A stretch of DNA of 45,858 nucleotides from JALZAA01 sp046724655 (GTDB taxonomy: Bacteria > Actinomycetota > Acidimicrobiia > IMCC26256 > JACDBD01). The position numbers were made by a program, and so were the translations under genes. Numbering within the stretch: position 1 is the stretch's first letter; every line of letters begins with the position of its first letter. The stretch spans positions 1-45,858 of the forward strand of contig JBKOWY010000005.1 of NCBI GenBank assembly GCA_046724655.1. Direction: 5' to 3'. Under the pieces are notes generated by a model, which saw only the letters and a program-made list of their open reading frames with translations, had not been told where the DNA came from and did no database searches. This document shows positions 14,372-22,523 of this stretch, one piece after another.

Positions 14372-15199
14372 CTACGCGGGTTTCGTGCCGACGGCCAGTC
14401 GCGCCGTGGAGACACTCCGGATGCCATCGGAGAAGCGACGCTCGAGGGCACGGACCGCGTCTCTCTCGAACCGCTGCCACGTGTCGTCGTCGCTGATCCA
14501 CCGCAGGTACCGGCCGCGGCCACCCCATACCTGCCAGCCATAGAAGTCGCCGGAAGACATCCGCTGCGGGTACTTACGCTCCTCGAGCAAGAGATCTCTG
14601 AGCCCGGCCCCGGAAAGCACGGCGCGTAGATTGGCCTCCTCCTTGAGCCACGCCTCGCCCCGAGCCGCCTTCTCGGCCGCCGGTGGCTCGACTGTCAGCC
14701 CGGCGTTGGCGAGGGCGGACTGGATGAGCGCGCCCGCCTCCTTCCCCTCGCTCTCGGGCTCGTCCCTGTCTTCGGGCCAGGCGGTGACGCCGAGCCGCCC
14801 CCCGGGCCGCAGGACGCGCACGAGCTCAGCCGCACCCTCCGCTGTGTCGCGGAAGTGCGACAGCACGAGGTTGGCGGCGACGGCGTCGACGGTGTCATCC
14901 GGAAACGGGAGGCCGGGTGCGACCCCGGCGACGAGCAGTCGCGCCCGGCCACGGGCGACCTCCAGCATCGGCACCGAAGGATCGACGCCCACCACGTTGC
15001 CGCTGCCCATTGCCGCTGTCGCGGCGGCGGCGACGCCGGTTCCGGTGCCGATATCCAGTACAAGGCCCTCCGCGGGCAGCTCGATCAGCTCGATCAGGTC
15101 GCGGGCGATCGCACCGAAGAGCGCCGGCGTCAGCCGCTCGTACTCGTCCGCGACCAGTCGTAAGACTTCCACCCTGTGGGCCGATCGCCAACCACGCAT
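14372..15199 (-). CDS. Class I SAM-dependent methyltransferase (UbiE/BioC-like)
   Basis: Protein of 275 residues. SAM-binding motif I LVLDIGTGTGVAAAA is near residue 47, the acidic motif VVGVDPS follows, then GLPFPDDTVDAVAANLVLSHF (motif III region) and LRPGGRLGVTAWPED (post-motif). The C-terminal part is rich in Trp and Arg and probably forms the substrate lid. The substrate is unknown; ubiquinone/menaquinone-type and small-molecule O-methyltransferases share this pattern. Start choice is uncertain: ATG 15199 is used, but GTG within the next ten codons is possible. It begins only five bases after the regulator-flavoprotein gene, so it is probably the last gene of that signalling operon. Confidence 0.8.
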   Translation of the reverse strand: MRGWRSAHRVEVLRLVADEYERLTPALFGAIARDLIELIELPAEGLVLDIGTGTGVAAAATAAMGSGNVVGVDPSVPMLEVARGRARLLVAGVAPGLPFPDDTVDAVAANLVLSHFRDTAEGAAELVRVLRPGGRLGVTAWPEDRDEPESEGKEAGALIQSALANAGLTVEPPAAEKAARGEAWLKEEANLRAVLSGAGLRDLLLEERKYPQRMSSGDFYGWQVWGGRGRYLRWISDDDTWQRFERDAVRALERRFSDGIRSVSTARLAVGTKPA

Positions 15200-15204
15200 G
15201 CACG

Positions 15205-16890
15205 TTACGAAGAGGTCACGCTCTCCGCTCGGCCTTCGAGGTACTGGTGCACCTGCTGGATGACGACGGAGCCTTCGCCCGCCGCCGACGCCACGCGTTT
15301 GACCGAGCGCGAACGTACGTCCCCGACGGCAAACACGCCGGGAACGCTCGTCTCGAACATAAGCGGCGGGCGGTCGATCTGCGGCCGCGTGGCGTCAGTG
15401 CCTGTGACCAGGTACCCCTGTTCGTCTCGGGCGACGTCCGCCGCGAGCCACTCGGTGTGCGGAAGCGCGCCGATGAGCACGAACAGCGCGTCGGCAGGCA
15501 CGGTCGTCATGTTGCCGTCGGTCGTGCGCAACGTGAGCTGCTCGAGCCGGTTCTCTCCCGCGCCGTCGACGACGTCGGTCGAGAACTGGACGCTGATGTT
15601 CTGGATCGCGTCGATCTCGTCGCGCAAGTACTGCGACATACTCGACGCAAGCGTGCCGGCCCGCACGACCATGGTGACGCGCGCCGCGTACCGGCTGAGA
15701 TGCACGGCGGCCTGGCCGGCCGAGTTCGCACCTCCGACCACGTAAACTTGCCCACCAGTGAATCGCTGCGCCTCCGACGGCGACGAGCCGTAGAAGACGC
15801 CGGCGCCCTGGAGTCGCTCGAGCGCCGGAATGTCCAAGCGGCGGTAGGCAACTCCCATCGCGAGGACCACGCTGCGAGCGCGGACCTCGCTGCCGTCCGA
15901 GATCCTCAGCACGTGATCGCCGTCCTCGGTGCGCAATCTCGTCACGTCACGCATCAAGAGGAAGGTGGTCCCGAACACCCAAGCTTGCTGGTACGCACGC
16001 TGGGCGAGCTCGGCGCCGCTAACGCCCCGCGCGAAGCCTAGGTAGTTCCGGATGCGGGAGCTCGAACCTGCCTGGCCACCGATCGACTCGCGCTCGACAA
16101 CGAGCGCGCGCAAACCCTCCGACGATGCATAGACCGCGGCCGCGAGGCCTGCGGGGCCGGCTCCGACAACCACGACGTCGAAATCACCGGACTCGTCGAG
16201 CTCGGTCGTCGCCCCATAGCTGCGCGCAAGCTCGGCGTTCGACGGGTCGACAAGGACACGACCGTCGAGCAGCACGACGACCGGCTCCGTCGATCCTTCA
16301 CGTTCAGATAGTCGCAGCACATCATCGCCCTCGGGCGAACCGCTCGCGTGAAAGACGTGTGGCACGCCATTGCGGGCAAGAAGGTTCCGGATCTCGTGGG
16401 CGCGTGGCGACCACGCGTCGGCCACGACGGTGATCTCTTGCGGGGCCGAGACATCGGCACGCGCCCATTCGTGGAGGAACTCGCTCAATGTCCGATGGAA
16501 GAGCTCGTCGGGGGACTTCCACGGCTTCAGCGCGTAGTAGTCGGCGTGACCCAGTGTCATCGCCTCGCGCATCGCATCCGCAGTGGGCTCGTCGCCCCAG
16601 TCACCCCACCCGATGAGCAGCACACGCTTGGCCTGCGGATGCAGCTCAGAGACCTTCCCGAGTAGCTCGGCGCCGGTGAGCTCGGGCATCCACTGGTCGG
16701 CGAGCACGAGTGCGACGCGGTCGCCGGTACCTCGCATCGCCTCCAGGTCGGCGAGGGCTTCGCGCGCCCGTGTGTTGTACACGACCTGGTAGTCGCGGTC
16801 GTAGCGCCGCTCAAGCTCCGCGCTGATGTGCCCGATCGACGACGGGTCGTCGTCAACTGCGAGGATGACCGGGCGCGAGTACCGGTTCAC
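15205..16890 (-). CDS. Response regulator fused to a thioredoxin-reductase-like flavoprotein lacking the CxxC site
   Basis: Protein of 561 residues with three parts. Residues 8-130 are a receiver domain with VDDD, phospho-acceptor Asp65 in ADQWMPELTG and Lys122 in ALKPW. Residues about 150-228 look like a small glutaredoxin/thioredoxin-fold-like segment without a CxxC. Residues 238-555 are a pyridine-nucleotide flavoprotein with FAD motif GAGPAGLA (243-250), NAD(P) motif GGANSAGQAA (386-395) and a C-terminal FAVGD motif. In thioredoxin reductase a CATC redox disulfide sits where this protein has FYGSSPSEA (367-374), so it cannot be a normal disulfide reductase. Such fusions are known in databases as response regulator/thioredoxin reductase proteins, with unknown output. 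Its ATG overlaps the stop of the cyclase gene by four bases. Confidence 0.85.
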   Translation of the reverse strand: MNRYSRPVILAVDDDPSSIGHISAELERRYDRDYQVVYNTRAREALADLEAMRGTGDRVALVLADQWMPELTGAELLGKVSELHPQAKRVLLIGWGDWGDEPTADAMREAMTLGHADYYALKPWKSPDELFHRTLSEFLHEWARADVSAPQEITVVADAWSPRAHEIRNLLARNGVPHVFHASGSPEGDDVLRLSEREGSTEPVVVLLDGRVLVDPSNAELARSYGATTELDESGDFDVVVVGAGPAGLAAAVYASSEGLRALVVERESIGGQAGSSSRIRNYLGFARGVSGAELAQRAYQQAWVFGTTFLLMRDVTRLRTEDGDHVLRISDGSEVRARSVVLAMGVAYRRLDIPALERLQGAGVFYGSSPSEAQRFTGGQVYVVGGANSAGQAAVHLSRYAARVTMVVRAGTLASSMSQYLRDEIDAIQNISVQFSTDVVDGAGENRLEQLTLRTTDGNMTTVPADALFVLIGALPHTEWLAADVARDEQGYLVTGTDATRPQIDRPPLMFETSVPGVFAVGDVRSRSVKRVASAAGEGSVVIQQVHQYLEGRAESVTSS

Positions 16891-17750
16891 TCCCGTTCCG
16901 ATTCGGCGTAGGCGAACAGATGCCAGTCGCCGGGGAGTCCCTTGAGCGTGTGGATCCCGCGATCCTCGAACCCGAGACGCGAGGTCTGCGCGAGAGCGCG
17001 CGTCGTCTCGGACACCAGGATCTCGTCCTCATCAGCCTGCGTCATGATCCGCGCCGCCTCGTGGACGGCCACACCGCGAAGATCGGAGCCCACGATCTCC
17101 ACCTCGCCGACGTGCACGGCGGCGCGGACGTGGAGGTCCTCACGATTCGCCGCCCCTCGGATGGCAGCGGCCGCCTGCAGGGCCTGTGCTGGTCCCTCGA
17201 ACGTGGCGAGGAGCCCGTCGCCGGTGGTCTTGACTTCTCGCCCGTTGAACCGCTCGAGCTGCGTGCGCGCCGACTCGAAGTGCTCGGAGAGCAAGGTGCG
17301 CCAGGCGCCGTCTCCGAGCTGGTTGGCAATGGCGGTCGAGTCCACCAAGTCGGTGAACATCAGCGTGGCCAGGGCGCGTCCGTGTGCGCCGGCGCGAGAA
17401 CCCCAGAAGGCACGGCTGCCCGCCCACTCGATGGTTTCGACCGCTTCGTGTCCGATGACGTAGCCGTCGTGGCCAGGCGGGATGTCAAAGACGTCGTCGG
17501 GACCGAGCTCGAACGTCGTGCCGTCCCGTAACCGGATTCCGAGCCGGCCCGACAGCACGACGCCGACGTGACGCGCCTGGCACCAGTCGCCGCCGACGTG
17601 CGGACGAACATGCGTCGACCATCGCCAGCCCGGCTCCAGCTTCTGACGCCCGATCGTGAGGTCTCCCAGCTCGACCTGGCGCTCGGTGACACCGTCGAGC
17701 TCCATCGTCTCGTCCGGATCACGAAGGCTCTTGAAGTAGGGAGATGTCAC
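16887..17750 (-). CDS. Cupin-class III adenylate/guanylate cyclase fusion
   Basis: Protein of 287 residues. Residues about 25-110 form a cupin (SGRLGIRLRDGTTFELGPDDVFDIPPGHDGYV), probably a small-molecule or metal sensor. Residues about 125-287 form a class III nucleotide cyclase: metal Asp134 in LMFTDLVDST, Lys174 and metal Asp178 in REVKTTGDG, and GVAVHEAARI near residue 230. The transition-state Asn of classical enzymes is His here, as in many actinobacterial class IIIb-like cyclases. The product is likely cAMP, but specificity is inferred. It lies 17 bases after the histidine-kinase gene and overlaps the regulator-flavoprotein gene by four bases. The operon thus combines two-component, cyclic-nucleotide and flavin signalling. 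Confidence 0.85.
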   Translation of the reverse strand: MTSPYFKSLRDPDETMELDGVTERQVELGDLTIGRQKLEPGWRWSTHVRPHVGGDWCQARHVGVVLSGRLGIRLRDGTTFELGPDDVFDIPPGHDGYVIGHEAVETIEWAGSRAFWGSRAGAHGRALATLMFTDLVDSTAIANQLGDGAWRTLLSEHFESARTQLERFNGREVKTTGDGLLATFEGPAQALQAAAAIRGAANREDLHVRAAVHVGEVEIVGSDLRGVAVHEAARIMTQADEDEILVSETTRALAQTSRLGFEDRGIHTLKGLPGDWHLFAYAESERE

Positions 17751-17767
17751 TTCAGGCTCTCGTTCGC

Positions 17768-19135
17768 TCAGGTGCGGTTACCGAGCGGGAGTCGCAGCTG
17801 GGCCTCGGCTCCGCCGTCGTCGCGATTCTGGACCACGATGCCGCCACCGTGCGCGGCGGCAATGGCGTCCGCGATGGCGAGCCCGAGACCTGCGCCGCCT
17901 TCGGCGCCGCGCCCACGCACGAAGCGCCCGGCTGCCTCACCGAGCAGCTCGGGCGGGAAGCCGGGCCCGTCGTCGCGCACTGCGACGACGGCTTGGCCGT
18001 CGTCGCTGGACACGGTGACGTCGACGCGGCGATTCGCGTAGCGCGCTGCGTTGTCGACCAGGTTGAGCACGGCGCGCTCGATCGCCTCTTCGTCGCCGCG
18101 GACTTCGGCGGCGCCCGTCACGTCGACGGCCACGGAGTCGGTGTCGCGCGAGCGGCTCACGGTGTCGACGGCGCGACGAGACAGCGCGCCCAGCTCGACC
18201 GTGTGGGGCGGTGGCGGGCCGGCCGAGCGCGTGCGGGCGAGAACGAGGAGGTTCACCGCGAGGCGGTCGAGCCGCTCGACCTCCTCGAGGGCAGAGTCGA
18301 GTGCACGTGCAGCGTCGCTGCCGTCGTCGGCCTGCATGCGGGCAAGCTCGAGCTCGCTGCGTGCGATCGAGATCGGCGTGCGCAGCTCGTGGCTGGCGTC
18401 GTCGAGGAAGGCGCGTTCGTGGTCGAGTGCGGCTTCGATGCGGGCGATGAGCTCGTTGAGGTGGCGCGCGAGCTCGGCGAGCTCCTCGCCCGACTGGGGA
18501 ACCGATAGCCGTCGTCGCCGGCCTCGGGCCGTGACGGCCGAGATCTCGTCAGCCTCCTCGACGAGGTCGCGCACGGGTGTGAGCGCAGCGCCGGCCAGGA
18601 ACCACCCGCCGATCGACAAGAGGACGGCCAGCAGCGGGAGACCGACGACGAGCACGAGCTCGAGGCGCTGCTGCGCCTCGATCGCCTCCTGGAGCGAGGT
18701 GCCAACAACGACGACGAGGCCGAGGCCGCGCTGTCCTGCCGGGCCGGCGAGGAGACGCGAGCGCGGGGCGCCGGGTAAGGCCGTCCGTTCGATGGTGATT
18801 TGCTTCGTGCGCGCCTCGGCCACCTCGTTCTTGGTCAGGACGCGCCGTTCGAGCAGGGCGCGCGGCGCGGCGTTCACGACTTCGCCGTCGGCGCCGATGA
18901 TCTGCGCGAACGCCTCCGCGTCCGGCAGTGAGGGCTCGACCGCCAGGTCGCCACTCGTCGCGAGCTGGCCTTGGAGGTTTTGGAAGCGGGTGACGAGGCC
19001 GTTGTCGAGGGCGTCGCGCAGCGCGCGGCGGTACTCGAAGTCGACCAGTAGTCCGACGACCAAGCAGAGGACCGCGATAGCGAGGGCGAAGACGAGCGTG
19101 AGTCGTCCTCGAAGCGTTCGCGGTCGCAATCTCAT
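17768..19135 (-). CDS. Two-component sensor histidine kinase (HAMP, HisKA)
   Basis: Protein of 455 residues. Membrane helix 1 is at about 12-32 and helix 2 at about 159-182. They bracket an extracytoplasmic sensor of about 125 residues with no recognised fold. A HAMP domain follows (about 183-236, TPVRDLVEEADEISAV). The dimerisation helix carries the phospho-acceptor His249 in DDASHELRTPIS. The kinase domain has the N box NLVDNAARYA (Asn362), the G1 box DDGPGF (388-393) and the G2 box GAGLGLAI (414-421), so it is complete. The ATG at 19135 lies 13 bases after its response-regulator gene and fits the first membrane helix. The signal is unknown. Confidence 0.92.
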   Translation of the reverse strand: MRLRPRTLRGRLTLVFALAIAVLCLVVGLLVDFEYRRALRDALDNGLVTRFQNLQGQLATSGDLAVEPSLPDAEAFAQIIGADGEVVNAAPRALLERRVLTKNEVAEARTKQITIERTALPGAPRSRLLAGPAGQRGLGLVVVVGTSLQEAIEAQQRLELVLVVGLPLLAVLLSIGGWFLAGAALTPVRDLVEEADEISAVTARGRRRRLSVPQSGEELAELARHLNELIARIEAALDHERAFLDDASHELRTPISIARSELELARMQADDGSDAARALDSALEEVERLDRLAVNLLVLARTRSAGPPPPHTVELGALSRRAVDTVSRSRDTDSVAVDVTGAAEVRGDEEAIERAVLNLVDNAARYANRRVDVTVSSDDGQAVVAVRDDGPGFPPELLGEAAGRFVRGRGAEGGAGLGLAIADAIAAAHGGGIVVQNRDDGGAEAQLRLPLGNRT

Positions 19136-19148
19136 GGGAACGGGGCGG

Positions 19149-19823
19149 TCACGCTTCGCTCCGGAGCCGGTATCCGACGCCCCGGACAGTCTCGAGCGTG
19201 GCGCGGTCGAACGGTCGGTCGATCTTCTCGCGGAGGTAGCGAACGTAGACATCGACCACATTGGACGTACCGTCGTACGCGAAGTCCCAGACGTGCTCGA
19301 GGATCTTGCTGCGGCTCAGGACGTCATCGGGATGGCGCATGAAGAGATCGAGCAGCGCGAACTCCTTCGGGCTCAGATCGACCGTGCGTCCTGCACGAGT
19401 CACCCGATGGGTGGCGGGGTCGAGGCAGAGATCGCCGACCTCGAGGACGGATGGGCGCTCCGGTGCACCCCGTCTTGTAAGCGCGCGCAGCCGCGCGTAC
19501 AGCTCGGCGAACGAGAAGGGCTTCGGGAGGTAGTCGTCGGCGCCGGCGTCGAGACCGACGACGCGATCGTCGACGCTGTCGCGCGCCGTCAGTAGCAGGA
19601 TGGGGGCCCACCTTCCGTCGGCCCGGAGCCGCCGGCACACCTCGAAGCCGTCCGGCTCGGGGATCATGACGTCGAGGACGATGGCGTCGTAGTCGTTCTC
19701 GCCGCCGAGCCACAGGGCGTCGGTGCCGGTGGCCGCGGTGTCGACGGAATAGCCCTCGAGCTCGAGCGCCTTGCGCGCGAGCGCGGCCATCTTGGCCTCG
19801 TCCTCGACGACCAAGACGCGCAC
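19149..19823 (-). CDS. OmpR/PhoB-family response regulator
   Basis: Protein of 224 residues. The receiver domain starts VRVLVVEDEAKMA and has the phospho-acceptor Asp51 in IVLDVMIPEPDGF and Lys101 in DDYLPKPFSF. The winged helix begins near residue 125 and ends with RGVGYRL, the standard recognition and wing sequence of the OmpR family. GTG at 19823 gives the family length and a start right at the first strand; a longer frame exists upstream but adds unconserved residues. It is the cognate regulator of the kinase that follows after 13 bases. Its targets cannot be read from the window. Confidence 0.93.
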   Translation of the reverse strand: MRVLVVEDEAKMAALARKALELEGYSVDTAATGTDALWLGGENDYDAIVLDVMIPEPDGFEVCRRLRADGRWAPILLLTARDSVDDRVVGLDAGADDYLPKPFSFAELYARLRALTRRGAPERPSVLEVGDLCLDPATHRVTRAGRTVDLSPKEFALLDLFMRHPDDVLSRSKILEHVWDFAYDGTSNVVDVYVRYLREKIDRPFDRATLETVRGVGYRLRSEA

Positions 19824-19928
19824 GTCGGCATGGTACGGGGTCGCCGCCGCCGTTTGACCCACGATGCGATTGGGCCATACCGCGTCTGAGACCTCGATGA
19901 GCCTCTGTGGGGTGAGCAAGGCGCGTGC

Positions 19929-20717
19929 TCAGCGCTGGTGCGTCGGGCAGGAGAACGTCGTCCGGCCGGCCACGGTGCGACGCTCGAACGGCGTGCCGTC
20001 CTTGGGGCACACCCCGCCGGGAAAGCGCTGCGGCATGTGGTCGCCGGTGTGCGCGCCGCCGCGCTCGAGGGTCAGTCGGACGGTTCGGTTGATCGCACGG
20101 TGGAGGCGGCGACGCTCGTTGCGGTCGAGCTCCCGCGCCGGGCGCGCCGGGTCGATCCCAGCCCGCCACAGGACCTCGTCGGCGAGCAGGTTGCCGAGCC
20201 CGGCGATTCGGGACTGGTCCATGAGCACGACCTTCACGGGGGCGCGGCTGCGCGTGAGCACGTGGTCGAGCTCGGCCTGGGTGATCTCGAACATGTCGGG
20301 CCCGAACCGATCCTCGTCGGGGTCGAGCTCGACACCGCCCAGCCGGCGGGGGTCGCGCAGCGCGAGCCAGCCCCCGTCAGCGAAGCGGATGGTGAATCGG
20401 TGCCACACCGGGTTCTCGAGGTTGCTGCCGTAGACGAGCGGGTCGCCCGCCGCCCGGCCGTCGATCAGCACGCGGCCGCTCATGCCCAGGTGCAGGCCGA
20501 GCGTGGGGCCATCGCGGTCGGTGTCGAGCAGTAGCTGCTTGCCGCGGCGGCGTGCCGCGGTGAAGCGGTGCCCGGGGAGAGCGACGCCGAGCGCGGCGGA
20601 AGTGACGCCGCGCTTCAGGTACCACCCATCGGGGGTTTCGACGCCGGCGATCGTCCTGTTGAGCGCGCGCTGCTCAATGAGCCGGCGCGCCTGCTCGACC
20701 TCGATCCCCTCGGGCAC
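19929..20717 (-). CDS. Fpg/Nei-family DNA glycosylase with a variant zinc finger
   Basis: Protein of 262 residues. After start-Met removal it begins Pro-Glu-Gly (Pro2 and Glu3 catalytic for base excision and AP lyase). It has the conserved Lys in RRGKQLLLD near residue 60, the helix-two-turn-helix segment AGLGNLLADEVLWRAGIDP, and a C-terminal beta-hairpin finger. The finger is unusual: where Fpg and Nei have Cys-x2-Cys and Cys-x2-Cys, this protein has CPKD and CPTH. Two of four zinc ligands are therefore replaced by Asp and His. Either the site still binds zinc with mixed ligands or it is zinc-less. Whether it prefers 8-oxoguanine or oxidised pyrimidines is unclear. GTG start at 20717. The response-regulator gene follows after 105 bases. 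Confidence 0.88.
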   Translation of the reverse strand: MPEGIEVEQARRLIEQRALNRTIAGVETPDGWYLKRGVTSAALGVALPGHRFTAARRRGKQLLLDTDRDGPTLGLHLGMSGRVLIDGRAAGDPLVYGSNLENPVWHRFTIRFADGGWLALRDPRRLGGVELDPDEDRFGPDMFEITQAELDHVLTRSRAPVKVVLMDQSRIAGLGNLLADEVLWRAGIDPARPARELDRNERRRLHRAINRTVRLTLERGGAHTGDHMPQRFPGGVCPKDGTPFERRTVAGRTTFSCPTHQR

Positions 20718-20731
20718 GGAGCGCTCCCCAT

Positions 20732-20774
20732 GATGCGTCCCTCAACTTCGCATAGCGAAGGTGAGGGACGCATC
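20732..20774. repeat. 43-bp palindrome after ilvD (copy 1 of a two-copy family)
   Basis: Arms of 20 bases, starting GATGCGTCCCTCA, surround a three-base loop (ATA on plus, TAT on minus), with one mismatch. It begins one base after the ilvD stop codon. A near-identical copy lies at 44610-44652. The two copies differ mainly by exchanges that occur in both arms (TCCCT/AGGGA against CTCCT/AGGAG), so pairing is kept. There is no U-tract. Confidence 0.8.
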
Positions 20775-20775
20775 G

Positions 20776-22464
20776 TCAGACGTTCGTGATCGCGCCGCGC
20801 TCGGCGCCCTGCGCGAGGCGGGCGTACTTGGCGAGGACGCCGCTCGTGTAGCGGGGCTCGGGCAGCTTCCAGTCCGCCTTGCGCCGCTCGAGCTCGGCGG
20901 CGTCGACGAGCAGGTCGAGCGAGTGCTTCGAGGCATCGATCACGATGCGGTCACCGTCTTCGACGAACGCGATCGGCCCGCCGTCGACGGCCTCGGGCGC
21001 GACGTGCCCGACGCAGTAACCGTGCGTGCCGCCAGAGAACCGGCCATCGGTGACGAGCGCGGCGTCCGCACCCCGACCGGCGCCCTTCATCGCGCCAGTG
21101 ACCGCGAGCATCTCCCGCATCCCCGGGCCGCCCTTCGGCCCCTCGTACCGAATCACCACGACGTCACCGGCTTTGATCCCCCCGGCCAGGATCGCGTCCA
21201 TCGCCGCGTCCTCGCCGTCGAACACCCGGGCGGTGCCCTCGAAGCGATCGTTGTCGAGGCCGGCGACCTTCACGACACCGCCGTTGGGCGCGAGCGATCC
21301 GCGGAGCACTGCAATACCACCTTGAGCGTGAATCGGGTCCTGCAGCCGGTGTATGACATCGCCGTCGGGCGCGGGCGGGTCGAGCGCAGCCAGGTTCTCG
21401 GCCATGGTCTTGCCGGTGACCGTAAGGCAGGCACCGTGGAGCAGCCCGGCGTCGAGCAGCTCGCGCAGCACGACCTGCACGCCGCCGACCCGGTCGATGT
21501 CGGTCATGTGGTACTTGCCGTGCGGCTTCGTGTCGGCAATGTGCGGCACCCTGGCGGCGACGCGGTTGAAGTCGTCGAGCTCGAGGTCGACCTGCGTCTC
21601 GTGCGCGATGGCGAGCAGGTGCAACACCGCGTTCGTGGAACCGCCGAGCGCCATCACGACCGCGATCGCGTTCTCGAACGCGGGCTTGGTCATGATCTGC
21701 CGGGGCCGGATCCCCGCTTCGAGCAGACGGACGACGGCTTGCCCGGACTGGAAGGCGAAGTCGTCACGGCGCCGGTCGACGGCGGGCGGCGCCGAGCTTC
21801 CGGGCAGGCTCATGCCGAGCGCTTCGGCCACGGACGCCATCGTGTTGGCGGTGAACATGCCCGCGCACGACCCCTCGGTCGGGCACGCACGCTTCTCGAT
21901 CTCGCCCAGCTCGTCCTCGGTGATCACGCCCGCCGCGCAGGCGCCGACCGCCTCGAAGACGCTGACGACGTCGAGGGCCTGGTTCTTCCAGTGGCCGGGG
22001 AGGATCGACCCGCCGTAGAGGAATACCGAGGGGAGATTGAGCCGGCCGGCGGCCATCAGCATCCCGGGCAGGCTCTTGTCGCAGCCGGCGAACGTGACCA
22101 TGCCGTCGAGCCGTTCGGCGTGCATGACGCATTCGATGGAGTCGGCGATGATCTCGCGACTCACGAGCGAGGCGCGCATGCCCTCGTGACCCATCGAGAT
22201 CCCGTCGCTGATCGCGATCGTGACGAACTCGATGGGAAACCCCTCGGCCGCCCGCACGCCGGTTTTCGCCCACTTCGCGAGCCGGTCGAGCGGCATGTTG
22301 CACGGCGTGACCTCGTTCCAGCTCGACGCCACGCCGATCTGGGGCTTGTTCCAATCGGCGTCGGTCATCCCGACCGCTCGCAACATCGCCCGTGCCGGCG
22401 CGCGCTCCATGCCGTCGGTGACTTCGTGACTGCGAGGCTTCAGCCTGTCGGGCGTGTCGGACAT
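20776..22464 (-). CDS. ilvD: Dihydroxy-acid dehydratase
   Basis: Protein of 562 residues, typical for IlvD. Motifs include TPCNMPLDRLA, the cluster-binding cysteines in TFAGCDKSLPGM and CPTEGSCAGMFTANTM, and the C-terminal GRFSGGTHGYCVGH segment. Together these indicate an iron-sulfur enzyme of the IlvD/Edd family, with dehydratase (rather than sugar-acid) signatures. It performs the third step of valine and isoleucine synthesis. It is not in the ilvBNC operon but in the same orientation 6.6 kb away. Its start at 22464 lies 59 bases from the divergent LLM oxidoreductase gene, so both promoters share this gap. The 43-bp palindrome follows directly after its stop. Confidence 0.96.
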   Translation of the reverse strand: MSDTPDRLKPRSHEVTDGMERAPARAMLRAVGMTDADWNKPQIGVASSWNEVTPCNMPLDRLAKWAKTGVRAAEGFPIEFVTIAISDGISMGHEGMRASLVSREIIADSIECVMHAERLDGMVTFAGCDKSLPGMLMAAGRLNLPSVFLYGGSILPGHWKNQALDVVSVFEAVGACAAGVITEDELGEIEKRACPTEGSCAGMFTANTMASVAEALGMSLPGSSAPPAVDRRRDDFAFQSGQAVVRLLEAGIRPRQIMTKPAFENAIAVVMALGGSTNAVLHLLAIAHETQVDLELDDFNRVAARVPHIADTKPHGKYHMTDIDRVGGVQVVLRELLDAGLLHGACLTVTGKTMAENLAALDPPAPDGDVIHRLQDPIHAQGGIAVLRGSLAPNGGVVKVAGLDNDRFEGTARVFDGEDAAMDAILAGGIKAGDVVVIRYEGPKGGPGMREMLAVTGAMKGAGRGADAALVTDGRFSGGTHGYCVGHVAPEAVDGGPIAFVEDGDRIVIDASKHSLDLLVDAAELERRKADWKLPEPRYTSGVLAKYARLAQGAERGAITNV

Positions 22465-22523
22465 GTCTTGCAGCGTACTGCCGGCGCTGTGGTTTGCTCC
22501 GGACAGATCTACGATCCACGCGA

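Noticed and set aside
15205..16890. Calling the flavoprotein a functional thioredoxin reductase
   Set aside because: The redox-active CxxC is absent, so only a reductase-like fold is claimed.
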